A DNA stretch of 64,000 nt from Epiperipatus broadwayi (GCA_028023455.1 JAQFVV010006725.1:310001-374000), one strand, 5' to 3'; positions 11,626-25,490 are shown, counted from the first letter of the stretch. Notes: generated from the letters alone by a model not told the origin. Numbers and translations: made by a program.

Positions 11626-14600
11626 AGATACATATAATTATAACTATTACATTTGTAATCTTTTGTCAGTTGAATAAGATTTACTATTTTAAATCTAGCT
11701 CTATCTTCAATGTCATTAATTTTATCTATCTTCATTCTTTTATTGATCTTGGCTTATAATCCTATATGTCCCCAAAGTGAATTATATGTTGACTGAACAT
11801 GATATATCTCAACATTTATTCATTTCAACTATCCTGCCGTTAAATATTTTAAACAGTAAGACATTCTATCCTAGGCATGTATGGAAAGTTTTATAATTTT
11901 TCTAATTGATTATACTGAAATAGCAGACAGTATATTAGAATGATCAAATAGACAGCAATAATATAGCTAAATCTCAATGATTCATTATTATTAAATAAGT
12001 GAATACTTTCTACTTTTATATCAAAATACTCATTGAGGTACTATTAATATTTTTCATTTCTGATAATATTGTGTTATTAAATTATATCCATCAGTCTATT
12101 TTGGCTTGATACTATTGAATAAACCATCTCATCAGCTGAGTTATTGGGAAGTGATATTTCTTTTCTGGTTCCAATAATTGTCTATACTTTGAACTAATTT
12201 ATTTTATGTAAATTTTGTGAATTATGTTATTTCATTTTTGATTAGTCTGCCTAGGTTTATTTTAGCCCATTTAATATCAAGTTCACTCACATATTAATTT
12301 TTGCTTGGAGTATTTTTATTAGGACGAATTTAGCAAACTGATTTTAGTAGGATTTTGCAAGGAAAAATTGAAGGAAGCTTTGCTTGTTTAACTCTAATTA
12401 ATTTTTATGTATTCTTTAAGCTTTTTTTAGTCAGTTGCATACTATTGGTCATATTATTCTTCGTTTTTGAAACTCATCATGAAATGAAGTTTTTGCTTAA
12501 ATTTTAAAAATACTCACGTTGTTTGTGGATTTTAGTCTAAATGAACTCTTATTCCCATTCCAAGAATCCTATTGAGCTTGTGTTTCAGATCTTTTCGTAA
12601 TAGTTGTTTTTGCTTAGATCATGCATAGGATAGTATATCTGTTAATTTGATGTAGTTAATTCCTTTTTATTGCTGTTACCTAATATATATTTTATTCATA
12701 TTTTAGTTACTATTGATTGTGTTTTTATTACATTGATTTTTTTCTACACTTTATTATGTGTATTATTTTTCTTAGCTCATTCTCTTTGAATTATTTGTTC
12801 TGTGACACTTTATATAGCATTATTATTATTCATAATTTATACACTAAAAGGATATAAATTTTAATTATAAATAATAATGATGCTATGTGAAGTATATATA
12901 TATAATTGTATTATTTTTGCATCTTTGGCATTCTATTGTTTTTTTATCATAGAATGGGGGCTCTTAAAATTTTTATTTCTAAAAACAAATTTATTTTTAA
13001 ATATAAACAGAAGAAAACAAAATATTTTTATTAGAATTGAAATATTTTGATTAGTATGACTACTCTCCATTCCACAATCTCCAAAATAATTTTAAAAATT
13101 AAGGAAACAAAAAAATTTTAATTAAAAGTTAATTGTTGGAAATGATTATAATAAATCATTGACCAAACTATACCATAAAAAATATAAATATTTTGAGAAA
13201 TAGTAGTTGTATTTTACAATAGATGACAAAGTAGGAAAATAAATCCATAATATTTTTGATGGTTAATCATGGAAAATTTATTTATTTATGCTTTCTTGGC
13301 AATATTGTATAAATTATGTAAATTCAATTTACAAAGTCTCTCAAATCATCACTTCTTAAAGTTTGGAATCAGTCTCTCCTATTACTTTTGGATCAATCAT
13401 ACAGTTTTGAATTCTTTTTTCAGCACTATCATAGAGAAAAATCATATGACATCAATCATGGATTACTTGTTTGAAAATTATTTCCTATCATTGGTTATAT
13501 CCTTTTCTCATACACTAATGCTGTTCATTTATGACTGAGCAAATATCAAAGATAGATCAAACATATCTGAAAAAGGCTTATAATATCTTGATCAAAATCA
13601 TTTCAAAAGAATGCATAACTAACTCCACAACTTAATGCAAAAAGAAAAATTCTCATATCATCTCAATGGCTATATTTCTCTAGTAATGCAAACCAAAAAA
13701 TAGATAATTAAAATGGCAAGTGAAATTTGTAAATCATTTATATAAAAAAAAAAAAAACAAAGAAATGACCAAAAAAAATTTTCTTTAACACTTACAAGTT
13801 ACTCTTTTTTATTGATGTACATCTAAAAAAAAAAATTGAAAAAATAAATGTTTAACATAAAAACCTATTAATAAAACTTATAAAATTTTCCCATATTTTT
13901 TAAAAAAAAAAAACAATACAAGGATTAAAAAAAACTATAGTAGTTAAACAATTATGTTATAAAATTAATTAAATAAAATATTCAATCTTTGAGGAAGTAT
14001 GTGCATGCATACATTAACATATAAATATTGACTTGTGTTCATTAGTTTACTAAATACTTTCTGTTGTCATAAAATAACTATGACAAATACATGTTTTATA
14101 TGTAGAGTTTTAAATAAAATGATTAACTTGAACAGCCTTATGGCAAAAATTTATTTGAATAATCTCTTAACAGTTAACATTAATTATAACATCTCTATAA
14201 CTTTTTTTTTGCTTGAATTAATAAATTGTACAAATAAATAAAACATCTTTAAAATAGACTATAATTATAAAATTGCTCACAACCAAAATAACAAGTACAA
14301 ACTGTCAAGTTATAACTAGAAGGCAAAAAAAACGAGAAAGAATTTATATACACAGTATGTACATTCTTTAGAGTTGTAACTCAAGTCACACAAATGATAA
14401 GATTTATTTGTTCTTCCCTTTTTTTTTTGCCAAAATTTCTTATTGTATTTTGATAAAAGTGAGAATAATTATATATGCATTTATTTCTCATTTAGTATTC
14501 TCATTCTGTTTCCTTACTTTCGTAATTTTGTGTATCCCATATTTGTACAAACTGTAATTGTATTTTGTAAAAGATAGAAATTATAGGGCAAATTGCTTTT

Positions 14601-17600
14601 TTATCTTTGGATAATCCACATAATCAATAAAAAATGGCAACTCACACTTAGTGATTTTTTCTATAATTTAATTAATGTCATGGTCTATTGTCTACAATCA
14701 TTTATAAAATCCAGTTTGATTTTCTTTAGATTATTTATAGTAATATTAATAAAAATTTTATATAGAACTAATAGAAAATTGATAGTTCATCATTTATCTT
14801 TTTTTTTTTTTAATCTTTTTAAAATATCACTATTGTATTATTTCAGTTATCTGATATATCCTTATCATTATTTATTTGTTGTTTAGAAAAGTGCTAAAAT
14901 TGTTCTATTTCAAAATAATGCTTTGGTAATACTCAAGAGCATGAAGTTAGATTTAACAATATAAGTATAAATATTGACAAAGTACTAGCTGGGTTTGGGA
15001 TGAAAATTCTTTATGAAAGCAAGAATCCAAAGAGATTTTTATATTTGCGTCTAAAAAAAGAAATAGAATACAGCATTTAGTTAGATAAATAGTACTAAAA
15101 AAAAGAGGGGGGGGGCAGAAATTAAAGACTAAGAATTAAATAATTTTTTAATAATGGGAAGGTGGAACATGAAATTATTTGGAAACATTTTTTGAATTTG
15201 TACTTAGGTCATTAAAAAATGAGATAGATATAAAAGCTTTTGAAATTGAAGTATCAGGAGTAAGGAAAGAATAGTCATTGAAGAAATAAATAAAAAAAAC
15301 CAAATTGTGCATATAATCAAATAAAGAAAGTTAAAGAATAGTATAGTATTCATTATTCTTAAAAAACTGTGGTGAAACTTGTTCAAAGCAAAGAAATTTG
15401 ATTACTCATGGGATTTTTTTTACAGAATATAATCATAATAAATGTATATAATCATTATACAGAATCCATATAAAAACATAACTCTGTTGTCTTTATAAAA
15501 ATGTGTAAAAAGTTTTTCTTCATTGACTTTTTTTTTTACAACACCATTTTTATCTGACCATTTTATTTTAGTTCCATCTTCACAATCACTATATTCATTT
15601 ATTTAAAGGCTCTCTTATATAATTGTTTGTTTTGTCTGAAAATATATTGTAGTAAATTAATTTATATTTTTTAGAGTTAAGATAATTTTAATATATTAGT
15701 TTCACAATTTTTATTTTTTTAAAATATGTATTTATTAATTTCTGGAGTTTTCTGAATATTTTTAAAAAAATATTAATATCATCATCAAAAACTAGGGTTT
15801 TTTTGTCTGCAGATCTATAATACTTTCTTAATTTAACTTCAGTCTTATTTATTTTTTGAAAAATGATGACTGAATGCAAATTAAGTCTGCATCTATTCTT
15901 TAGGATGTTTGAACAATTCATATTTACTTTCTGTAGCATGTTATTTAAATTGCTGAATTCCTTCTCACAGAATGTTTATTATCATTGATGTTTCACACAT
16001 ATAATACATTAATAAATGTGCACATATGTCCGGAACATTTAATTTGTTTTATAATGCAAGGTTTTTGCTTTTTTTCAAGTCCTTAGCACAGCTGGACATG
16101 TTTTTATTAAATCAAGAGTAGTTCTCTATTTTAGCGACATCTATTGTATACTTTAATAATCAGCATTATCTGATATTTTATTGCATTTTAAATCCCTATT
16201 TTCAGATTGGATTCTGGATTTTGCCTTTATCATTGATACTTGAAATTCAAAGTTGGAAGTAGTGCAGATATGCATCTAGAAACCATCTTTTAACTCTAGT
16301 TTTCCAGATAAAGTTTTGAACCCAGCAGCCTGATTGAATAATTATATAGACCTGACTCCAATTGAGTATCCATATAGTTTAGTTTCCTCACTTCTTTATT
16401 AATTATAGGCACATTACCCCTCTGGTTAGGCATATTAATAACAGCAATAAAACAATTAATTCTTCATCTTGTATAATATATCATAAAACAAGAGCAGCTC
16501 TCTACTTAATGCCAACTACTGTAAGATTGTGTAACCAATGGTTATTAGATGTCTTATTTAATTTTAAATTCTCATCTTTAGGACTTTCTGGAAATAATGC
16601 AATTAATATCATTCGAATAAATCTGTTTTTAAATTTATTTATTTTTTGGTAGTTAAAATCTGTAGTGATACTATTTTCAAGTTTTATAAAACTTTTTAAA
16701 TTATTTAGTTTAATTCCCTTAACAACTAGTTAAAAATTTTATTTGTCATTATTTGAATAATTTTAAGTTTTAGATTTGTTTCTGTTTTGAGACATAAAAA
16801 AAAAAAATTCTTTAATTATTTTTATAAAATTCATAGTGAAATTGTTAAGTAGATGGCACTGTTTTGTTGTATCAGAAATTTGGAAATAACTTTTTATATT
16901 TTTATCATTATCTTTATGCATATATCCCATGCAATTATCTCTATGTTCAGCATGTTATTTTTATTGTAGTAGTAATTAATTATGTAAGATGAATTATTTC
17001 TAGTACTTTTTTTTTTTTAATTTTATTTTAATACCTTGTATGAATATGTTGATAATTGATATTATAATATTTCAGACCTTTTAAGTGAAACTAGATTGCT
17101 TGAATAGATGCTTGAAATTAGTAATTTGAACTTGTACAGAAACTGAAATATATGTTGTTCTCTGATGTCTTTATATTTGTAATGGTTTGTTATCTATGTT
17201 AAATGCAATCATGCAATAATAATCTTTTAGATCTATTGGGTTAATCTATGTATTTATGGACTTAATGAAATATTTCTATTATGTTTTATGGAAATTTGCT
17301 TTTTAATTTAATTTTTCACCATTGTCCATAAAGTTTACATTTCATATGTTGGGCTCAACTTTTTTCATTCCATTTTCTAAAATGCTTTTTGCTTTTCAAG
17401 CATTAATTGGATGAGCATAAAATCTACATTTTCTATAAATTAGCATACAAATTTATTTAGTTTATTAAGTTAGCATACTTTTGAACTGTATTTTTCTTTT
17501 TTTTTGACATTGCTACTGTGGTCTTATATTATTTACTAGATAGTTTTTTTTTTTAAATTATTAATAAAGTTAGAACATTGTACACTTTTATTTGGTATAT

Positions 17601-20020
17601 TTATGTTAATTTAGTTTATTATGCAATTAATTCTTCATTGTTAATTATATTTTTTAATTATAGTGATTTTCCATTATATATATGTTTAATTTTTAATCAT
17701 ATAAATAAATTTATTTTTAAATAAATACATAATTTTATTGTGATTTGTCAAAATGTACATTTAAGGCTTAAAAGGAAAAGTAGAACTGAACACAGATCAA
17801 AGTACATTTAATTATTTAAAATTAAAATATATAAAAAAAGTCTTATTTGTTTCTGATTTTAATAAAAAGAAAAATATTTTTGTTTAAATTAAAGATATTT
17901 TTTTTTTGTAATACACTAATTATAGAGCTATTTCTATAATTGTTTTTATTTAAAGGATTAATTTAAATTAAAAAACAGATTAATGTTAATTTAGTTGTAT
18001 TGTTTTTATTAATCAAAAAGGAAAAGACTTAATGTTAAATCTTTTATTTTTAAATTTCAATCTATCTATTTAATAAATTACTTTTCTCTTCACTAGTAAA
18101 ATTGTAATTATAAATAGTAGGCTCAGTTATTGGAGTATGTAGAAAGTCAAAGACCAATTATTGATATTCTCCATGTTAGTCAAATTTATACTCCCAGAGA
18201 AGCAAAGCGGAGTGGCTTATTCGTGATTTCATAGCCCAATATTCAAGCCTGAATTCTGAAAATTATTAAAGCTGAACTAAGTTGAAAACTACCAGTATTT
18301 ATTTTATATATGTGCTACTCAGGACAAGTCATACTGGAAATTTATGTAAGAAGCCAATCTTATGATTTTAAAACTCCACTTTGCAGTTGATGAAAATCTA
18401 TTTCTGTTCAATTCTAAGAGAATAAAATACTTAATTAACCAGAGCTGTATTAATTTGTTTTAAGAATAAACAGCTTGTGAATAAATTAGTCAGCTAAAAA
18501 GAGAAAGTATTCAGCAAGAAAAAGAAGTGACCAGTTTAAAGTCTCCAGAAAGTACAAATACTAAATAAAGAGTTCCCAATCTTTCTGGCCCCTGTCCCTT
18601 GGCTTTTCGTAAATTATCCGGTACTTCATGTTCATTATAATAAAACAAATAGTAATTAAGTTGTCATAAAAGCTTTATTCTGTAAATGAATCTTAACTAG
18701 GCATTTTGAGTTATTGAACCCTGCGTTGAGAAAAAAAATCTGTGCAACTCCACTGCGTCTGTCTGAAAAAAGACTTGAAATGTTGCTGGTATGGCTGATA
18801 GACAGTACCAACATGGAATAGACTGGAAATGTTGATTACATAACTATTTTTGGAATATATTAATTGCATAATATATTTATTTATCTGCTATTCACTATAC
18901 CCCTGGATAAACTTCCCATACCCCCTGGGGTTACAGGTACCCAAGTTAGGAATCCCTGCTCTAGATATATTTTGTTTGAATTTTATTCTTATTCATATAG
19001 TTATAAAAATATCAAATGTATTTTGTTTTTAATGGCAGATTAATGCATTTCTATTTTATATAATTAAATTGAGAAAATAATTTGGTTTATGATTTTAAAA
19101 AAATTAAAAATTAGTGATTATAATATTTTTATATGATAACATGCCAAGTGTGTATATATCTATTACATGTTCACATATATCTAAAATTTACTATTTATAT
19201 ATTAAAATAGAATAATATTTATTAGTTTATTAATGATAGGAATATTTTAGATTACTAATCTTGTAAGTATATATATATATGATTATTTCATATGTATTAC
19301 AATTTACATATTTGTAAACTACAATTTAAACAATGTTTATGTATACTTTTGTTTATCATTCTATGGATAGAATATCTAATATTTGTAAATCAGACCTTTC
19401 AGTTATTATTTCTAATCAATAAATTTATTAATCATTATTTTAAGTAATTAGTCCACTGAAGTTATTTTTTAATCCTAGCTTAGTTTAAATATTATATATT
19501 TTCTCTTGTTCATAGTTACCATGGTCTTTGCAATTCCAAAGCTAGCTTCAGACTAATGCTACATGCAATATGTATTTTGTGAACATCTATATAATTCTCT
19601 TTAGAATTATTTAATTATTTCTAAAATAACAAATGTCACTGGTTCTTTATATTTTTTATGATAATAATATGACAATTATAGTCATGGTGCCAGATGGCCC
19701 AAAGCATTATTGATATAATGTTTCCAGCATTTTTTTTTTTTTTAAATATTATTAATGCACACATGTAATTATATAAAGCTGAAATATTGATGATGATTAG
19801 TCTAAGATTTTATATATATATTTTTTAAATCTAGTCCCAAAAGTTGATGTTTGACTATTGATTGCTAATTATTTGCAATGTCTGTCAGTTTATTACATAT
19901 ATTTACTTATATTGGCTTTTGATGCTGATTCTTTGCTCATTTATATATATGTATATGTTACTTCTATTAAGAATTTTTTATTTTATTATTGTTATATAAT
20001 AAATCTCATATTTTTATTAT
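11626..20020. other. AT-rich intron body without recognised features
   Basis: I see poly(A), poly(T) and (TA)n runs and a G run at 15109-15116. There is no splice-supported exon, RNA gene or recognisable mobile element. Short open frames in this range are of low complexity and show no conserved motif. Confidence 0.55.
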
Positions 20021-20030
20021 TTTTTTGTAG

Positions 20031-20213
20031 GTAATGCCTGATGATTCAAAAATTGCAACTAATCCTGGAGGTCTTGCTGTTAAGTTAGGAGCTTTTGGAT
20101 TTGTTCCTAAAATATCATTAGAAATTTTATATATCGTTTTATCTTTATTGATAAAATATCATAATAGAGTATATTCCTTAAACCAGCAAAATGATTGTTT
20201 GATGGAAAGCTGA
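20031..20213 (+). CDS. C6orf136-like (DUF2358) protein, last coding exon
   Basis: The acceptor is TTTTTTTGTAG and the exon joins in phase 0 to the exon ending at 2599. It encodes 60 residues to a TGA stop at 20211-20213. It begins VMPDDSK, which directly continues the HRCDK of the preceding exon and matches the conserved C-terminal K-x-M-P-D-x-S pattern of the family. Then come GGLAVKLGAFGFVP and a less typical tail rich in Leu and Ile, NRVYSLNQQNDCLMES. The tail could be a lineage extension or reflect drift near the stop. Function of the family is largely unknown. Confidence 0.8.
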   Translation, partial: VMPDDSKIATNPGGLAVKLGAFGFVPKISLEILYIVLSLLIKYHNRVYSLNQQNDCLMES

Positions 20214-20370
20214 TAACCTTTATTCAGTCAAGCTTTAATATTAGATCAAAAAGTGATTTTTGCTCTAGTTCATAGTTTATATAACTTATGGAATCACTTT
20301 TAAGTTTTTTATTTATATTGTATTCTGCTTTATTTAGAATATGATGATCTACATGTTAACTTGTTTTGAA

Positions 20371-20376
20371 AATAAA
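20371..20376 (+). terminator. Poly(A) signal of the DUF2358 gene
   Basis: AATAAA lies 158 bases after the stop codon and is followed by a T/G-rich stretch (TGTGTTGTTTT, about 20391-20401), the usual layout of a cleavage and polyadenylation site. It is the best candidate for the end of the transcript. Confidence 0.55.
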
Positions 20377-20401
20377 AATATCAATATCATTGTGTTGTTT
20401 T

Positions 20402-21000
20402 ATATCTGGAGAAATATACAAACACAACTTGCACAATCTATAAAGTCATTTGTCAAAATATTCGTTCAAATTATTAATAAGTAAATTAATTAGTTTAGTT
20501 AAATAATATATAATCTTTTATAATACAGATTTGTTTGACTTCAAAGAGATTCTAGCAGTGGATCATATAATTAGTGGATGTGGTACAGTGATAGTTTATT
20601 ATTGTCTTTCAGTTAAATTCTTAGGAAAAATTAGCATCTAATTATCTAGATTCACTATGAAGTAATGATTTTGATATGAAGTACCTTTAAATTTTTGCAT
20701 TGTAAAAAATTGTAACAATTGTTTATATCTTGGAAATTAGCTACTATATAGATCTAATCATCTGTATAATAAAAAGGTGTAATCATTTTTACATAATAGA
20801 CAATGAAGCAATCATTCCTATTTCACTTAGTCAAGTTGGTAACTGAAGATTACTGATTGAAGTTTGTGATAGTTGTTTAGAAAATGGATTCAATATCCTA
20901 GATAACAAATAATCAGCTGATATTTAAATATATAAGTAATTAAAATCTTGCTATATATATATAATCAATAAATATTTATTGCTATGACATGTATATATAT
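20402..21000. other. AT-rich intergenic DNA, nothing recognised
   Basis: I see no exon, RNA gene or repeat family member. A (TA)n stretch at the right end is the likely target of the palindromic insertion that follows. Confidence 0.5.
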
Positions 21001-21169
21001 AAACATCACATGATCACTATTTCTTATGCCAGCACATTACTGTTATTAAACAGGCAAAACTCTTCATATGGTAGTGCCACTCAGTGCCAATCAGAATAAT
21101 CACTGGATGCCAGAAGGCTTGTGCATAAAATCCTTATCTAGTGCCTACTCATTCAATATCCCCAGACTA

Positions 21170-21193
21170 ATTTCTGGCTTGTGGCCTTCATCA
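21170..21193 (-). ncRNA. Hammerhead-like core in left palindrome arm
   Basis: On the minus strand, CTGATGA (21187-21193) is followed by AGGC-CACAA-GCCA and GAAA (21170-21173). The flanking adenines do not pair, so stem II is a 3-bp GGC/GCC hairpin. The core bases are intact, but stems I and III and the cleavage site were not verified. Confidence 0.4.
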
Positions 21194-21777
21194 GAGAGGA
21201 GCTTTGGATCTGAGAGCACTGCACCTAAATCTTAGGATCTAATGCAACCCTCCAGCAGCCACCTTTTATCTCTACTTAACTACAAAACTATAAGAGTAAA
21301 ATTGAAAACACAATAATATTTTTAATCTAAGCTCAATAGCTTATATAGTTATATAGGTCTGAACCCAGTTCAGTACCCATACATTTTGGTGTCTTTGGCT
21401 CTTTAACAACCATAGCCACCACTATCCTATTAGACAGGATTGGTGCTAAATCACTAAACATCACATGATCACCATATAACAGTAATGTGATAAGAAATAG
21501 TGATCATTTGATGTTTAGTGGTTTAACACCAATCCTGCCTAATAGGATAGTGGTGGCTATGGTTGTTAAAGAGCCAAAGACACCAAAATGTACGGGTACT
21601 GAACTGGGTTCGGGCCCATATGACTATATAAGCTATTGAGCTTAAATTGAAAATATTATTGTGTTTTCAATTTTATTCTCATAGTTTTATAGTTAAGTAG
21701 AGATAATAGGTGGCTGCTGGAGGGTTGCATTAGATCCTAAAATCTAGGTGCAGTGCTCTCAGATCCAAAGTTCCTTA

Positions 21778-21801
21778 CTGACGAAGGCCACAAGCCAGAA
21801 A
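21778..21801 (+). ncRNA. Hammerhead-like core in right palindrome arm
   Basis: CTGACGA (21778-21784), then A-GGC-CACAA-GCC-A, then GAAA (21798-21801) and CTAGTC. CUGACGA is allowed at the variable core position. It is the mirror of the core at 21170-21193. Confidence 0.4.
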
Positions 21802-21923
21802 CTAGTCTGGGGATATTGAATGAGTAGGCACTAGATAGGGATTTTATGCACAAGCCTTCTGGCATCCATTGATTACTCTGGTTGGCACTGAATGGCACTA
21901 CTGTATGGAGAGTTTTGCCTGTT

Positions 21924-23894
21924 ATTATATATATATAAACTTGAATCCTAAACTATATATTGTATATTCTAATATAAATAAACATTGATAGCACACTCTT
22001 TGGAGTACTTATACAATATATATTTTTAGACATTTCCAAAAATATCTCTCAATTTCGAATGTCCAATAGGCTTATTTATACATACAAGAGATGCACTGAG
22101 ATTATTCACATACAAATGTAACTACCACTGTTCCAGTTTTGATTAAATTTCTATCCATAGAACTCTTTAGAGTTGTCAGTTGAATACTTTCATACATTAG
22201 TAAATTTTTAGACATTCAGTGTAAGCACTCTTAATCATATGCAAAATATAGAAATGATATTCCAACTCTGGCCATGCAAATTGCAATGTATCTATTTAAT
22301 TTTTTTTTTTTTTTTTAGGTAACTGCTATTCTTTATTTAAGATGACATTGTTAATCACTGAATTGATGAATATTGTGATTATTGATTAAACTCTAACACA
22401 AGATATGATGCTTGGTATTTACTTCATAAATGCACAATGATAGAGGGAAGAAATGAATTTAGATAGTCATATTACACATATAATGCTACAACTACCAAGT
22501 ATTATTGCTCAAAGAAAATTGTATAAATTTCTCTTTAAGATGAATTAGTTTCAGTATTTCTACAACTCAAAATTTCATTTTATTTTGAATCAAAATTGTA
22601 AAGATAATTACATACCACCCAGTTAGTAGTAAAGATATATTCTAGCTATTATTTAGTAATTAATTAAAGACATAATCAGCTTTATATTAGTCTGCAGTCA
22701 TAATTAAAAATAGATTTTGATAATAATTCGTAATTAAGGATAATATGAAATTTGTTCTCAGCAGTAATAAATTAAACAGACTAAGCCAACTTTAAATAAT
22801 ATTTAAAAGTACAATTAAAAGGCAAAAATTTTGGTATATGTAATCTCTAGTTTATGGTGAAAGTTGTATTATATTATTAATGGCTGACTGGCTCTAATTA
22901 TCTAGACCTTTACCCTCAACACATAAGAGTAGTTATTACTTATTTGTATTTAATATAAAAATTTTATTTTACATGTAAATAAATTTATTTTTATTGTAAC
23001 TGAATTTTATATTTTAAAAAGCTGTTTTAATAAGTGTAGACTTTTGTTTTTAATAAAAGTTCATCATTGAGATAGGGATATCAATATTCAAATGAGGTGC
23101 ATTGTTAATGTCATTCATCATTAAATACTAAGTACAAATTTCACTGAAACATCTTTTTTATAAACCTCTCTCCATATAAAAATTTGATATCATTTAATTA
23201 CAATACTACTTAATTATTTTATTCAATTTATAATTAAATATTGAGTGATACTTATGTATTTCAAAATGTAAGATCTAACTGAACAAAAAATTGTTCTTAT
23301 GTATTATTTTTCTATATATTAACAAATAAATATGTTACAGCACATATTATAGAATATTAAATCCTGTCATATCATTAAATATTTGTAATAAATGTTGATT
23401 ACCATGTTAACCTGTGTAAACAATCTATCTATATTAGAAAAACAAATGAAAACATTCGGAATCATTCTGAATAGGCTTCAATATATCCATTTTCCGATAA
23501 CATTGTATGGTTCAGTTATCTAAACATAAGTGTTCACCATTCTTTAAGCATAAGATTTTATCTACTCAACTATAAAGTATCATAGCAAAATTGTTCCAAC
23601 TTTTGAGTCATGATTTAATTGTGAATTCATATCCCAATTGATGTATGCAAATATGTCTATTTGTTTGTTTAATTTCAATTTGTTTACATGCATAGTTATT
23701 GAAATAGTACTTTGGAAAAGGTAGACCTATGTTTATAAATTTTAGCTTTTATTCATGCTAAGCATGCTTTTAATATATTAAGTATTATAATCATAGCTCT
23801 TTGAGTTTATTATAGATTGTTTTTATATGTACTTACTAATTATTTTTGTATTTAAATTAATTTAAATTTATTATTTGTTATTCAAATGTATGTA
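21924..23894. other. AT-rich intergenic DNA, nothing recognised
   Basis: There is a poly(T) tract at 22299-22316 and many AT-rich low-complexity stretches. I found no conserved frame, splice pair or repeat member. Confidence 0.5.
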
Positions 23895-25490
23895 AAATTC
23901 TTCAGAGAACCCACTTTTTTGATAGAAGGATGCTAGTTTCTTTTTTATTTATATCAAATTTATCCTTGAAGCCTTCTTGATCTTGCTTTTTTTTATCCTC
24001 TCTTTCAGTGCAAATGACATCTGCTTTGGAGAGATCAAATTTATGGCTTGATAGTAGCTCCTGTACTAAGAATATCGATGTACTCATTCCTTCTTTTGGC
24101 CTTATTATATAAGTAATTGTGCTAAGCCAGCCTTGTAGACAGGTTTACCTTTATGTCTCCATTATATGCCTATTCACAATCGGTTTTGTTGCACTTAAAA
24201 CTATTTGATGCGCTGCATCCTTAATCAGTTTATCTTTGAGTTATTCAGCAGTCTGTTTAGTGAAGGAGGGGAGTGAAAACCTATATTTTTCTAAACAAAT
24301 ATTTTTTAATATTTGAACCACCTTTGGTACATATGGGAAGCTAGTCCATTTTTTGTTCTTGCTAGAAAGAGGTCGTACTAGTTTATTTAGTTTGCTATAA
24401 AATCTTTCTGTCATTTTGTAAATTTTCTTGATATTATATCACGTTTTTTAAATCTCTGATGTATGCATTGATATTGTTTTTTTAATCTTTTTCAAATTTA
24501 CATTGTTTTAAATTTCGGTAAAGAATAACTTTAAGACTGGTATATTTATGGGCCATAGGAATTAAAGATTTGAGGTGGATGGCTTCTCTGTTTATAGGTT
24601 TTAGTGGCATTTTGTAGTTTAAAGTGCCACCCTGCTTTTGCATATTTATATCCAAAAATTTAATACTTTGGTTTTTTATCTTCATTTTCGATGGTCCAAA
24701 TTAAAGATGTCTGTACTAGTTTTTGGTGAATTTGAATTATTGCTTTTTCATCAGCATAGATCAACATGTCATCTACATTTCTATTTTATAGTATGTTTGT
24801 TGGCAGGAATACATACTTTGGTATGATTGTGTTTTCAATCTTAGAGATGTACAGGCTGCATATACCCCACTAAAAGGCAACCCCATTAGCTATCAGTAAT
24901 TTATTCAATAGGATTTTTTATTTATTGTGGTGATAATTTCTTTGCTGATTCATTTTAATATCTCCATTATGAAGTTTTTTTAATAAGTGTTGTAATTAAT
25001 CTGTTGTAACATTTCATAAATAATCTCTATTGATTTTACACGAGGAACTGACTCATAAAGTTCTAAGGAGACTATTTTGTAGTTATCTATCTTTAAGTTT
25101 TTAATTTTATCAATGACTTTATTGTGTATGAATCAAAATCCAAATCTTCAGTTAACCAAGACAAATCATTTTCACCTCATTGTAGAAATACAACCCTCCA
25201 AAGTCTATTATAAGTCTTAATGGGAAGTTCTCTTTATGTAGTTTATGTTCACAAATATTCTAGATATTATTGCTCTTGTCAGATAGATTTTAAAGTATTC
25301 GGAGTTCATGAATGCTTTGCCATGGTATTTTCTAAGTATTGATGATTGAATTTGTCTTCTTTATATTTTAAATTATAAGACTCCATTTCTGTGAATTTTA
25401 TGTTATCAATTTGCAGATTTAATTTCTCTTTGTATTCGCTTTTGTCCATTAACACCAGTCGATTCCCTTTGTTCTCTTTAAACATAATAA
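23895..25490 (-). pseudogene. Penelope-like element remnant (RT and GIY-YIG)
   Basis: On the minus strand the parts of a PLE protein appear in order, across several frames. An N-terminal block, KGNRLVLMDKSEYKEKL (about 25450-25400), matches the conserved start of PLE reverse transcriptases. VDDMLIYADE (about 24790-24760) corresponds to the catalytic Y-x-D-D region. FLDINMQ...GGTLNYKMPLKP (24680-24580) matches the following thumb-side block. At the end, HKFDLSKADVIC-E (about 24045-24000) matches the region after a GIY-YIG endonuclease. Stops and frameshifts separate the blocks, and the GIY-YIG core itself is blurred, so it is inactive. It is clearly diverged from the PLE at 61296-63680. A related stretch may extend to about 25950. 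Confidence 0.7.

Larger units (their letters stand above)
2600..20030 (+). other. Last intron of the DUF2358 gene, 17.4 kb
   Basis: The donor is GTAAGT at 2600 and the acceptor TTTTTTGTAG at 20021-20030. The phase is 0 on both sides, so the exons join in frame. Nearly half of the intron is one giant-LTR element on the opposite strand (2731-10882), beginning only 131 bases after the exon. Two insertions of the hammerhead-like repeat are at 11171 and 11591. The rest is plain AT-rich sequence. Confidence 0.75.
21001..21923. mobile_element. Palindromic pair of hammerhead-like repeats
   Basis: Two copies of the repeat face each other as inverted arms of about 420 bp (about 21049-21474 and 21503-21923) around a spacer of roughly 28 bases. 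The arms match at most positions, down to blocks such as CAGTGCTCTCAGATCC. The left edge AAACATCACATGATCACTATTTC repeats, inverted, the sequence of the central spacer. The flanks share a run like TATATATATAAAC, a possible target duplication that low complexity makes hard to prove. Transcription from either strand would give one sense and one antisense core. Confidence 0.75.

Noticed and set aside
13269-14886. Several 60-97-codon + frames rich in Phe, Leu and Ile
   Set aside because: Low-complexity AT-rich translation with no conserved features; not called as membrane proteins.
15688-15939. 83-codon minus-strand frame in the large intron
   Set aside because: Lys/Asn/Ile-rich product as expected from random AT-rich DNA; no motif or splice context.
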